A stretch of DNA of 48,717 nt from an uncultured Ruminococcus sp. Lineage in GTDB: Bacteria; Bacillota; Clostridia; Oscillospirales; Ruminococcaceae. A program made the position numbers and the translations under genes. The DNA is taken from positions 1 to 48,717 of the forward strand of contig CACZGM010000004.1 of the NCBI GenBank assembly GCA_902780695.1, written 5' to 3'. Below are positions 40,902 through 48,717 of this stretch, one piece after another; the first letter of the stretch is position 1, and every line of letters starts with the position of its first letter. The notes under the pieces are model-generated. The model made no database searches. It was not told where the DNA came from and saw only the letters and a program-made list of their open reading frames with translations.

Positions 40902-41429
40902 ATGGCAAAAAAGATTTTCATAATAATGGTTCTATCAATAATAGTACTAAATCTATCCTCGTGTATTTTTATTCCTTCAATCGACAAATCTGATGAGCAG
41001 AATGTTTTTACAGTAAAAGCTCAGATGAAAAATGACTGTAAAGAGATAATTCGTTGTTTGGAGGAAAAGGATAGTGATACTCTCAAAAGTATGTTCTGTA
41101 AAAAACTTCTCAATAATTATGAAAACATAGATGAAGATATTGAACAAGCTATGGATTTCTTCCAAGGAAATATCACATCATATGGCAATGTTTTGTATGG
41201 AGATAGTGATTCAATAAGAAATGGCGAATATATCTTATTTGAGGTATCACCTCATATAAAGGAATTGAATACAGATGCTGCTAAAGAGTATAAGATTAAG
41301 TACTATCAGCATTTGATTAATGTTGAAAATCCGGACAGAATAGGCGTTTCATATATTAAAATAACAGATGAAGCTGATAACATTTGTGAAATAGGTGATT
41401 TTTATTTGGTGAACCCTGAATACAAATAA
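40902..41429 (+). CDS. DUF5104-like lipoprotein, copy 2
   Basis: 175 residues. The ribosome site GGAGTG is rather far (12 nt) from the ATG. Signal peptide with lipobox LSSC (about Cys21). Its landmarks match 29748-30266: IIRCLEEKDSDTLKSMFCKK, LLNNYENIDEDIEQAMDFF, QGNITSYGN, NPDRIGVSYIKITDE and EIGDFYLVNPEYK. The two proteins share the plan throughout, with many substitutions. It has a housekeeping promoter upstream and repeat R3 with terminator downstream, so it looks monocistronic. The same promoter sequence serves the unrelated 32585 gene. Confidence 0.85.
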   Translation: MAKKIFIIMVLSIIVLNLSSCIFIPSIDKSDEQNVFTVKAQMKNDCKEIIRCLEEKDSDTLKSMFCKKLLNNYENIDEDIEQAMDFFQGNITSYGNVLYGDSDSIRNGEYILFEVSPHIKELNTDAAKEYKIKYYQHLINVENPDRIGVSYIKITDEADNICEIGDFYLVNPEYK

Positions 41430-41450
41430 TTCATTCAGCTTTCCACCTCA

Positions 41451-41545
41451 TTCTCTGTATTCATCGCATCATCAAAACTGCAAATACTCCGCAGAATCAA
41501 AAAATAAGCGTCAATGCCGCACTCATTAAGGGTCGCGGCATTTTT
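41451..41545. repeat. Repeat R3, copy 3 (shorter), with terminator
   Basis: About 95 nt matching the distal part of copies 1 and 2. It ends in AATGCCGC (41513-41520) / GCGGCATT (41535-41542) and T5. On the minus strand it reads NECGIDAYF ... FDDAMNTENEVES and stop. Confidence 0.85.
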
Positions 41546-41572
41546 ATTTGCGTCGGCTCGTGCGCCTTCTCA

Positions 41573-41725
41573 TTGAAATAAGTACAATAATATGTTATAA
41601 TTTCTTTGTGGTACAAAAACAAACTGTAAACCCTGCACTATATATCGGCACGATATTTGTTGCATTTTCACAAATTTGAAAACATTTCAAAAAATTCCGT
41701 AACATTTTCGCTTCTCATTCGTTAT
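41573..41725 (+). promoter_or_regulatory. Tandem sigma-A and ECF promoters for gene 41762
   Basis: P1 is TTGAAA (41573-41578), 17 nt, TATAAT (41596-41601). P2 is GTAAC (41699-41703), 16 nt, CGTTATTCTT (from 41720). The stretch CATTGAAATAAGTACAA and the TTTTCACAAATTTGAAAA tract closely follow 26088-26215. Confidence 0.7.
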
Positions 41726-41761
41726 TCTTAATAGAGTCGATAAAGAAAGTGTGGTTTAATT

Positions 41762-42601
41762 ATGAGTTATTCGGAGATATACCAAAAAGCTTTTGCAGAG
41801 TTAAAGAAGTGCTATCCTGCCGCATTTTTCACCTGTGCAATAGGAATATTGCTGACCTCGGGACTGCATCAGCTTAAAGAGTACTTATACCGGACTGCGG
41901 CTGTGTGCGCGGGACACAATATCTGTCTGCTTCTTATATTATTGCTTGTTTATCTGGCTGCAAGTATCGGAGTTTACTTCTGGTCAGATGTCATTTTTGC
42001 CGGTGAAGCAAAGTTTTTCATGCAGGCAAAGTCCGGCGAGATAAATGTCAGAAACCTGTTCTGGTTTGTAAGCGGACGCGGAAATGCAGTGAAAGTGTTA
42101 TGGAGAAAATATATACATATTTTTCTTGCCACGCTCATGCTCATAATACCGGGAGTTATTGTTTCTTATGATCTTATGCTTGTGCCGTATATGCTTTGTG
42201 ATGTTCCGGAAATGCCCAAAGACCGCGCTGTGAAGATCTCCGAAAGCGCAATGGAGGGTTATAAGTGGAAGTGTTTTGTTATGCTTCTGCCGTTTTATGC
42301 CATAACCGTGCCGGAACTTATAATTGCTGTTATATTGAGGGAAAACATGATCGCCGTTTATGTAGTGCTGTACATAATATCAAGTATAGCTAAACCCGTT
42401 CAGCTCGCAGTGATGCAGGAGTTCTATGAATTCATGAACGGTCGGATACTCGCCGCAGCAATTGATATCAACGAGGAAGAACGCCAAACCGAATACACCG
42501 TGACCGAAGAAGTTATTGAAATGTACAGTACCGGGATCTCCGACGAACATAATGACAGGATCATGACCATCTCATCTGATGAAATGGGCGATAATAAGTG
42601 A
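41762..42601 (+). CDS. DUF975-like integral membrane protein
   Basis: 279 residues; the start has only a weak ribosome site (AAAGTG). About five TM segments: near 20-36, 53-75, 118-140, 165-190 and 195-215. The central motif LIIPGVIVSYDLMLVPYML, then ISESAMEGYKWKCFVMLL, matches the DUF975 pattern (IPGIIKxYxYxMxPYILADxP ... S.xxMxGxKxxLF). A Glu/Thr-rich cytoplasmic tail of about 50 residues follows (ERQTEYTVTEEVIEMY). The function of the family is unknown. It is transcribed from the tandem promoter and is thus a candidate member of the GTAAC/CGTT regulon. Confidence 0.85.
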   Translation: MSYSEIYQKAFAELKKCYPAAFFTCAIGILLTSGLHQLKEYLYRTAAVCAGHNICLLLILLLVYLAASIGVYFWSDVIFAGEAKFFMQAKSGEINVRNLFWFVSGRGNAVKVLWRKYIHIFLATLMLIIPGVIVSYDLMLVPYMLCDVPEMPKDRAVKISESAMEGYKWKCFVMLLPFYAITVPELIIAVILRENMIAVYVVLYIISSIAKPVQLAVMQEFYEFMNGRILAAAIDINEEERQTEYTVTEEVIEMYSTGISDEHNDRIMTISSDEMGDNK

Positions 42602-42723
42602 AATCGGATTTACAGTCGGAAAGTTGTCGCTATTTTCGGAAATAAGGTATATGACAGCAGCCGGGTGGTATATGATGACAGGATCAACGGACAAAACGCA
42701 AAACAATAAAGGAAAGTAATGTC

Positions 42724-43056
42724 ATGAAACACATACATAAAGGAACGTCATTGACAACATGTGCATCTATTGACATCGGACTTGTCAACAAGTATTATGA
42801 CCTTCCAAAGTCCGGAGATACGCTTGCTGCTGGGTATTACAGAACACTGGAGGTAAACGCAGGCAGCTGCATCGGCTGCAGGCATTGTATGGCTGTAAGA
42901 TTGGGCGGAAGCCCCAAACAAATTTCTGTTGTTCTGCTGTATTTCGATACTGGATTCATCCGCTTTAATTACTTTTCCCTATATCTGCTTTTGTACAATG
43001 AAAACATTGTCTGCAGAGTAAAAGGTCAGTCCAACAAGAATGATTTTTCCCAATAA
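42724..43056 (+). pseudogene. Truncated C-terminal fragment of an aldo/keto reductase with Fe-S box
   Basis: The ORF starts with a fair ribosome site (AAAGGAAAG). Residues about 15-60 (IDIGLVNKYYDLPKSGDTL, YYRTLEVNAGSC, CIGCRHC) match the end of aldo/keto reductases that carry a C-terminal ferredoxin-like motif (LYNxYYDLAKxGDxLAxxHYxxL...CIxCGHCxxxCPF). The expected next Cys-Pro is missing and similarity ends near 42900. The rest of the ORF is unrelated and lies antisense to another gene fragment (42979-43077). It is best read as a relic and is unlikely to be functional. Confidence 0.65.
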
Positions 43057-43077
43057 TTCATCGTATGTTTCAACCAT
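42979..43077 (-). pseudogene. Interrupted small gene start (YDELLGKIILVGLTFY family)
   Basis: On the minus strand an ATG at 43077 with CAGGAGG upstream reads 32 codons (MVETYDELLGKIILVGLTFY ...) to a TAG at 42979. Past the TAG the same frame stays protein-like (GKVIKADESSIEIQQNN) to about 42905. I recall small Firmicute proteins starting YEDLIGKxxLIGxTxYDxxGxFIEQxQxHG and carrying IEIxLxNGExxxLPP. Here a stop codon and a truncated 3' end mark it as a relic, joined tail to tail with the aldo/keto reductase fragment. Confidence 0.55.
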
Positions 43078-43127
43078 ATATACTATCCTCCTGCTAAAAT
43101 TACCGTTTTAACGTAAAAATAATAAAA

Positions 43128-43820
43128 TCAACCAGATCTTTTCTTTAACTCTTCTATTCCTCTTATCAATGAGAATCGTACCGCCTCAGTCTCCTCTTTT
43201 GCCAAGCATTCCTCGAAAGACATAATAATCTTTTGTTTATCTTCACGCCTTGCCGCAAATATCAGGTCATTGACAACACTGCATCTGACATGATAGTCGT
43301 CGTTTGCAAGAAATGAAAGCAGATCATCCAGTGCATAAGGATAGTCAAACCTGTATAGAGCGTAGAAAAAGCTGAGTTGGCAAACATCTGATTTTCTATT
43401 CTCTTTTCGTTTCATTTCTTTCAGCACAAAAGCAGTATGTCTGCTATGATCTGCGTTATTGGCTGAATTTGCACATATGCTGTCAGCCCACATTACAATT
43501 GCCCAACCACGCGACATCTCATCTTCTTCTGTTTGCACAGCCTTACGAAGCCTTTCGCAGGCTTCGGACGATATTACTTTAGAAAGTGCCTCGTAAGCCT
43601 CTGTACGAACAACTGCAGCGTTATCATCACACAGCTCTGTAAGCATTTTTAAATCATCATCTGTAAAATACGGTGTGTCAACTATGAGCGGTATTGCTTC
43701 CATTCTGACAAGCTTGTCCTTATCAAAAAGGCATTCCCGTATAAACTCCAGTTCATCCGGCTTTATTTCTCTATCTTGCATATCAAGAAGCCGGTAGAAT
43801 TTTTCATCTTTCTCTTCCAT
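43128..43820 (-). CDS. HEAT-repeat protein
   Basis: 230 residues, with GGAGATG upstream of the ATG at 43820. It is all helical by pattern, with HEAT-like pairs: ECLFDKDKLVRMEAIPLIV, MLTELCDDNAAVVRTEAYEAL, LLSFLANDDYHVRCSVVNDL and AVRFSLIRGIEELKKR. There is no signal or TM, so it is a cytoplasmic scaffold-type protein. It starts 10 nt after the stop of the giant DUF4132-family gene and should be cotranscribed. The partner is unknown; binding to the large protein is a reasonable guess since that protein also carries helical repeat stretches. Confidence 0.88.
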   Translation of the reverse strand: MEEKDEKFYRLLDMQDREIKPDELEFIRECLFDKDKLVRMEAIPLIVDTPYFTDDDLKMLTELCDDNAAVVRTEAYEALSKVISSEACERLRKAVQTEEDEMSRGWAIVMWADSICANSANNADHSRHTAFVLKEMKRKENRKSDVCQLSFFYALYRFDYPYALDDLLSFLANDDYHVRCSVVNDLIFAARREDKQKIIMSFEECLAKEETEAVRFSLIRGIEELKKRSG

Positions 43821-43830
43821 AGTTCATCTC

Positions 43831-46800
43831 CTACTTTATCTGCGCCAGTATCGTCGGATCCTTTATCTTCCCGTCCTCCGCGAGGAACAGTATCTTCGTG
43901 ATTATCTCGGCGGTCTTCGGGTCATCGTCCGCGAACGGCAGGAACAGCTTTCCCCTGTGCTGCGAATGGACAGGCAGTATGTTTATCATTGTTCCGCCGA
44001 GCTTATGCACTACACCGCTGCCGAGATGTACGGAATAATCCCCGTACTTACCCTTGATATGCGCGTGGTTCTTTTCTATTGCCACATTTTTCAGCTTGAA
44101 CAGCGTGAGCGTGAACTGCACCAGCGCAGCACGCATCTCGATAGTCGAATGGCTCGTTTCGGGGTCAACTCCGCCGGCGTGAGCAACGCTGACAGCGAGA
44201 TCGACATCCCGCATGACCTCGGAGAAGATGATGTTGGGAATGTCCTTTATCTTCATGGGCTTGCCGTTCTTTCGGTCATAGAACGCCACCCATTCCAGCG
44301 TCGGAGCCTCGATATCCGCGGGCGAGAACCAGTCTGCCATTGCGTATATCGTCGCAACAATGTTTTCCTTGTAGTAAACCTTCTGCAAGCCGTTCTCGAT
44401 ATCGGCTACCCAGCGGCGGGATTTCAGACATGCGGCAGTCTTCGCAGGCTGTATCTGATTGCCGGAATAACGGCGGGTATCACACATTTCAAGCTCCTCG
44501 TCCGTCTTGACATACAGTTCTCTGAACACCTGTCTGAACGGCTGCACGATGCCCTTCTCGAACAGATAGCGCTGATACCACTCCCAATGCCCGTCACGGT
44601 ACATATCATACGGGTGCGCAATAGTCACAAGGCGGGTTTTCTTCATCTTCTCTTCAATGCATGAACCGCATTTCATAAAACCGTCGTACTCGTTAATAAA
44701 TCCGATCTCGCCGCCGTCCTGCTCTTTGAACACGAGGTCGCGTATTATCGGCTCGACTACGGGATTTTTTCGCAGTTCATGAATCTCTCCCACCGTGAAC
44801 TGTGTTTCGTCCTCCATTGCCTGCTCGAACATAAGGCGGGTGCGGCGGTACTGCTCGGTGAGCTTTTTCTTGGTCTCCTGCAAACGCACGATATGTGCGT
44901 TTTTCTTTATCTTCGCGGGTATTGATTTAAGCGCCTTTCCGTCCTTGGTCACAACTATTTCGGCCTTTCCCTGTTCATCAACGGACAGCTTCACGCTTAC
45001 TCCGTCTATGATGTTCTCCCAAAACAGGTCGCGGCTGTCGTCGATGAGCTTAGTCTCCATTCGCAGGGTCAACCGTGTTACGTCCGCGTAACCCGCGTTT
45101 GTTGCGAGGTTCTGCATTGCGATACCCACTGCGGATTTTTCGCTCGCGCTTCGCTGCGAACCGAATTTTTTGCTTTCTTTCAGAAATTGCTGCAAATACA
45201 GATACCTGCGGCAGATGTCGTCCTCCCCTGCCAGCGGTATCAGCGCATACGCCATGAGCAGGTCTTTGTTGCGCTTGTCGGCAACAGTCTTTTCGGTCTC
45301 ATCGACGGTGAACTTTCCGAGCACAGCGTCAGCGTACTTCCGTGCGCGGGAATGTTTCGTGCCGTCGGTTATGTACTTTGCGGAATCGTAGATAGCGTCG
45401 AACCGCTTGCTTCCGAGAGTTTCATACGCGCTCCTGAACCAGTTCACATCGAACGCGCCGCCGTTCAGCTCCTCGGCAGTCAACGGAGTGTACCTTGCTA
45501 TCATCGCCTTGCGCTTGTCGTCGAAATACTCGTTCATGTGCGCCATGAAGTAGTAGCAGCCCGATACATAGCCCTCCCAGCCGAGGTATTCCGCCACAAT
45601 GTCTATCCACTCCGGCGAGTAAAGCGACGTTTCGATCAATCGCTTTTCGGTAATATCAGTGCCTTTCAGATGCCAGCGGAGTTTATCGGCATTATCGCCG
45701 CTGTCCGGGACGCAAACTGCAAGAAGACGGGAAAGAGCGGTCTTCTTAGTGTTCGTATCATGCCAATAATATGTGCTGCGTTCAAGCTTTTCCTTTCCAA
45801 GTGCCGACAGTATCGCAACAAAGTTTTCAATACCGTAAACGCGGTTCACGGAACCTATGTACTGAGAATATTTCGTCTGAGTGTCGCCGCGTTTCAGTTC
45901 GACAGACAGCACTTCGTTTATTATCGTGTCATATATGTCGGAAATGAACTGCAAAAATCCCTCGTCCGTTTCCGTTTCGATATCGCGGAGCACTTCGCTG
46001 CGCCGCCAGTTATAACGCTCACGGGAAGTATAGTTCTTGTCCTTTTCGCGTACTGCGGATATTGCCGATGTGACGAATGAGAACGCATCAGCGATATTGT
46101 CCCGCTTGAACAGCAATCTGTACATCTGCGGAACTGTTATGATATTCCGGTATGCAGCGAGTATCGTGTATTTTGCGGAGGGCAGGACGCGGCGATAATG
46201 GTTTTGCAGATACCGATAATCGCTGTCCTTGATTTTTCCTGTGGCTGCCAGCACAAATTTCAGATACAGTCCGTACAGCAGCGGATATGTAACAGACATT
46301 GTATCCGAGTCGCCTCTGTCGATATTGCAGATCAAATTCCTGATACTGTCATCTTCTGTAAGTGTAGCCGTATCTTCATATCCGAACCCCTTATATCTGA
46401 ACAGCAGATTCTCGGCGGGAACACACTCTGTAAAATACAGAAACAGCGCAATTGCTATACGAGAAAAATCATGTTTGGAGATGTATTCATAAAGCAGCAT
46501 ATACAGAATTACATGAGCGTGCATGATATACTCATAGCCGGGTCGTTCGCACAGATCATTACCATACAATTCGTTCAGTGTCCCGCTGATATGTCGTATA
46601 TAGTCGGTGGATCGTCTGCCTGTTCCCGACTTTAAATACATTTTAAGCAGCCGTTCCGGATCCGGAATGTTTTCATCTATCCATGCTTTCCAAAGGTCGT
46701 GCAGCGGTAATACTCTTCTATGGTTTTCATCTACGGAATTGAATTCTCCCGCTTCACAACCGACTATATTTTTCTCACCTCTGCTGTCAATGAACTCGTC

Positions 46801-48717
46801 ACGCTCGTGCTGCTTTATGAATTCGCACAGCGATTTGAGATCCTTATCCGCTTTTTTGGCGGAGCCGCACGGAGAGATCTTTATCTTACCGAATAACCCC
46901 TTCCTGTATTTGTCCGGATAAAGCATTTCTCCCACCGACGAATCCGGAAAGTACCGCATAAATATATCTACGCACTCACGGGTAAGCTCGTTGTCCGGTA
47001 TCTCAGGGATATACTCGTCCTTTTCGGTGTAGAGCGGCTTTGCGGGCGCTTCGGACCTCACGCTGTCCGCGGGGGAAATGCTTTCGAGAAGTATCTTCTC
47101 TTTTGTTGTAGGTGCAGTCATGGACTTGGTGAGTTCCCTGCACCGTCCGAACAGCTCCCCGCGCTTTTCGTCCTTCGACAGGTTCAGGATAATGTCAAGG
47201 GCGGCGGTGCGCTTTTCCTCCTTCTTGTCCGCGATAAGCCGCGAAACGCTCCCGTACAGCGCATCGTCGTCCTGCTTCATAAGCAGCTTTATCAGGTTTT
47301 CACGCGCATCGGCAGCCTTGTATTTCAGCAGCTCTTCCATTTGCAGATAGCTTTCCGGCGGCAGCTTACATGCCTGCACAATATTATACGCGTATTTTCG
47401 GGTGTACTCAGCCTTGTCGCACAGTGCCGATACAAGCGCATGGCGCTGTACGTCCGTTTCCGGCTGAGCAAGAAGTAGTTCCAGCAGCCTTACACGGTCA
47501 TACTGATCCGCGTCACCGAGCATACCGCAGACCTCGTCTATAAGCTCATTCGACCTTAGTGCACTTGCTATATATCCCATACGCAGCACAGCATAACCGC
47601 GCTCGACAAAATTTGAGAACCACGGGAAAACAAACGGAGAAAACTCCTGCTTTCTGCCTTTGATACTGCTGCAAATTACTTTCAGATGATCGTAGTATTG
47701 TTTGGCTTCCGTGATGCCGGAAAAATACGGTTCAATGTCCACATAATGACGATTGCTGTAGTCCGTCTTGTCGCCCTGCAAGCCGCGGTATGCCAGCCCG
47801 ACACCGGCTACTGCAAGATTTATTCTGTTGGTGATACCGCGCATAAAGAAACCAAGATACCCCGCCATCATCTCGGTATCGGTGCAATACAGCGGTATTA
47901 CCTGCTTTGCGACCTCATGAGACAACTCGCTGTTATTGAGCATATCGACCGAATATGACGCGGTAAGGAGCTGGTGCCGCGAACCGTGCTTCGATATCTC
48001 GCGTATCTTCTCCACAAGGTCACGGCTCTCATAAAATCCCAGTGACCACAGCCCGATGTGAATTTTCATCGAGTCCTCGGAGTTCAGATATTCTTCCCGC
48101 TTTGCCGGGTCAGTAAGACAATCGGTTATCAGAGCTATCGACTTGTCGCTTATACGTTCGAGCTTTACGGTCTCCTCCTCCGCAAATCCGAGCCATGTGC
48201 CTACCGCGCGCTTGACAGATGAAAAGCGGATAAAGTTGTTCTCATTGATAACGCCGAGCAGATACAGGAACGCTTCGGGCGTACCCTCGTCCATTGTCTC
48301 GCATATCGACTGGCGCAGACCCTCCTGCAAACGTGCGGCACACAGCAGTCGTCCGAGAAGCTCGTGCAGTCCGCGGTCATGGCTCTTGACTATTGCGCGG
48401 AACATCAGACGATCGAGCGGAATGTCATTCTCGCCGTTTATGCAGTCGGTAAGCAGGCTGATAAGACGCTCATTCCCGAAGTCTATCTCGGCGGCGGCAA
48501 GATCGTCAAAGCAGTAAGGAAGGCTTGACACGCCGAGTTTATATCCGAGCTCCTCTTCGGTCAGCTTGTCTTCAAGATAATCACAGATATCGTCGGGTAC
48601 GGAGTCCCATTCCTTGAAATCACGAATAACGTTGATAACACAGTTCGCAACTATCATCGGGTCGCGGGAACGCAGTGATCGCCGCTGCCACCCGGTCGCG
48701 TAAATACGCTCGTGAAC
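43831..48717 (-). CDS. Giant DUF4132-family protein (5' end beyond window)
   Basis: At least 1628 codons. The frame is open to the right edge, so the ATG at 48657 may be internal. The N-terminal ~1100 residues are helical with repeat-like stretches (DUF5724-like by memory). The C-terminal ~300 residues are the DUF4132 domain: YRDGHWEWYQRYLFEKGI, PFRQVFRELY, FSEVMRDVDLAVSVAH, GGVDPETSHSTIEMRAALV, YSVHLGSGVVHKLGG and ILPVHSQHRGKLFLPFADDD. This family (MolR-like regulators) is widespread and its biochemical role is not established. It has no signal or TM. It forms an operon with the HEAT-repeat gene. Confidence 0.9.
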   Translation of the reverse strand, partial: VHERIYATGWQRRSLRSRDPMIVANCVINVIRDFKEWDSVPDDICDYLEDKLTEEELGYKLGVSSLPYCFDDLAAAEIDFGNERLISLLTDCINGENDIPLDRLMFRAIVKSHDRGLHELLGRLLCAARLQEGLRQSICETMDEGTPEAFLYLLGVINENNFIRFSSVKRAVGTWLGFAEEETVKLERISDKSIALITDCLTDPAKREEYLNSEDSMKIHIGLWSLGFYESRDLVEKIREISKHGSRHQLLTASYSVDMLNNSELSHEVAKQVIPLYCTDTEMMAGYLGFFMRGITNRINLAVAGVGLAYRGLQGDKTDYSNRHYVDIEPYFSGITEAKQYYDHLKVICSSIKGRKQEFSPFVFPWFSNFVERGYAVLRMGYIASALRSNELIDEVCGMLGDADQYDRVRLLELLLAQPETDVQRHALVSALCDKAEYTRKYAYNIVQACKLPPESYLQMEELLKYKAADARENLIKLLMKQDDDALYGSVSRLIADKKEEKRTAALDIILNLSKDEKRGELFGRCRELTKSMTAPTTKEKILLESISPADSVRSEAPAKPLYTEKDEYIPEIPDNELTRECVDIFMRYFPDSSVGEMLYPDKYRKGLFGKIKISPCGSAKKADKDLKSLCEFIKQHERDEFIDSRGEKNIVGCEAGEFNSVDENHRRVLPLHDLWKAWIDENIPDPERLLKMYLKSGTGRRSTDYIRHISGTLNELYGNDLCERPGYEYIMHAHVILYMLLYEYISKHDFSRIAIALFLYFTECVPAENLLFRYKGFGYEDTATLTEDDSIRNLICNIDRGDSDTMSVTYPLLYGLYLKFVLAATGKIKDSDYRYLQNHYRRVLPSAKYTILAAYRNIITVPQMYRLLFKRDNIADAFSFVTSAISAVREKDKNYTSRERYNWRRSEVLRDIETETDEGFLQFISDIYDTIINEVLSVELKRGDTQTKYSQYIGSVNRVYGIENFVAILSALGKEKLERSTYYWHDTNTKKTALSRLLAVCVPDSGDNADKLRWHLKGTDITEKRLIETSLYSPEWIDIVAEYLGWEGYVSGCYYFMAHMNEYFDDKRKAMIARYTPLTAEELNGGAFDVNWFRSAYETLGSKRFDAIYDSAKYITDGTKHSRARKYADAVLGKFTVDETEKTVADKRNKDLLMAYALIPLAGEDDICRRYLYLQQFLKESKKFGSQRSASEKSAVGIAMQNLATNAGYADVTRLTLRMETKLIDDSRDLFWENIIDGVSVKLSVDEQGKAEIVVTKDGKALKSIPAKIKKNAHIVRLQETKKKLTEQYRRTRLMFEQAMEDETQFTVGEIHELRKNPVVEPIIRDLVFKEQDGGEIGFINEYDGFMKCGSCIEEKMKKTRLVTIAHPYDMYRDGHWEWYQRYLFEKGIVQPFRQVFRELYVKTDEELEMCDTRRYSGNQIQPAKTAACLKSRRWVADIENGLQKVYYKENIVATIYAMADWFSPADIEAPTLEWVAFYDRKNGKPMKIKDIPNIIFSEVMRDVDLAVSVAHAGGVDPETSHSTIEMRAALVQFTLTLFKLKNVAIEKNHAHIKGKYGDYSVHLGSGVVHKLGGTMINILPVHSQHRGKLFLPFADDDPKTAEIITKILFLAEDGKIKDPTILAQIK

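Noticed and set aside
30470-41545. R3 copies as integron attC sites or a CRISPR array
   Set aside because: No integrase, no core sites, and only three scattered copies far apart; they look like decayed coding ends with terminators.
42724-43056. A novel small ferredoxin-like protein (CIGCRHC)
   Set aside because: The flanking residues match the end of aldo/keto reductases and the fourth Cys is missing; it is a fragment.

Overview
The window looks like a chromosomal segment of a Gram-positive Clostridia member of the Ruminococcus/Oscillospiraceae type. The reasons are Thr-rich linkers after lipoprotein signal peptides, AGGAGG-type ribosome sites, sigma-A promoters with 17-nt spacers, BlaI/BlaR1-type genes, and many short ECF sigma genes coupled to single-pass membrane proteins. 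The taxon is an inference from style. No rRNA, tRNA, CRISPR array, transposase or phage module was recognised.

Layout. (1) 1-5002, minus strand: three surface lipoproteins in tandem. The middle one is broken by a frameshift in an A5/T5 run at 1005-1009. Two of them share an identical 99-bp leader that includes an ECF-type promoter. (2) 5202-23603: seven ECF sigma factor genes, each next to or overlapping a gene for an N-in, single-TM protein with a large, family-specific extracellular part. Three pairs read on minus (8321-8881 with 5202-8324; 11128-11685 with 9059-11131; 14687-15166 with 11829-14684), three on plus (15426/15909, 17170/17711, 19596/20150) and one on minus (23136/21988). (3) 23926-26026: a BlaI-type repressor and M56 peptidase pair with two clear operators. 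(4) 26285-28386: an eighth sigma/anti-sigma pair and a secreted cell-wall-repeat protein. (5) 28812-38144: a soluble unknown, a DUF5104-like lipoprotein, a 34-codon ORF, a YfbK-like VWA lipoprotein, a small membrane protein, and two large secreted proteins (one LRR). (6) 38480-40763: a ninth sigma/anti-sigma pair with a FliD-C-like protein. (7) 40902-43077: a second DUF5104-like lipoprotein, a DUF975-like membrane protein, and a junction of two gene fragments. (8) 43128-48717, minus: a HEAT-repeat protein and a giant DUF4132-family protein running off the window.

How it fits together. The window is best read as a dense array of cell-surface sensing switches: a membrane protein with a diversified outer domain presumably holds its cognate sigma until a cue arrives. 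Most sigma operons have a consensus sigma-A promoter followed by an ECF-like promoter. One ECF promoter type, GTAAC-N15-17-CGTT, recurs at eight places: before two sigma operons (26285, 38480), four surface or membrane genes (2414, 5002, 33578, 41762), one soluble gene (28812) and one place with no gene (18866). It may define a local regulon. A second type, GACAAAA-N14-GTTTTATAT followed by the palindrome GAACGCGTTC, precedes the two paralogous modules 15426/15909 and 23136/21988. These modules lie in inverted orientation, with 42- and 59-nt identical ends around divergent sensor cores. Remnants (a seven-codon sigma start at 21811, an orphan promoter at 18866, and repeated terminator/promoter units) suggest that modules have been copied and lost.

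Limits. All calls are by eye. Domain names marked 'like' are recalled family resemblances, not search results.
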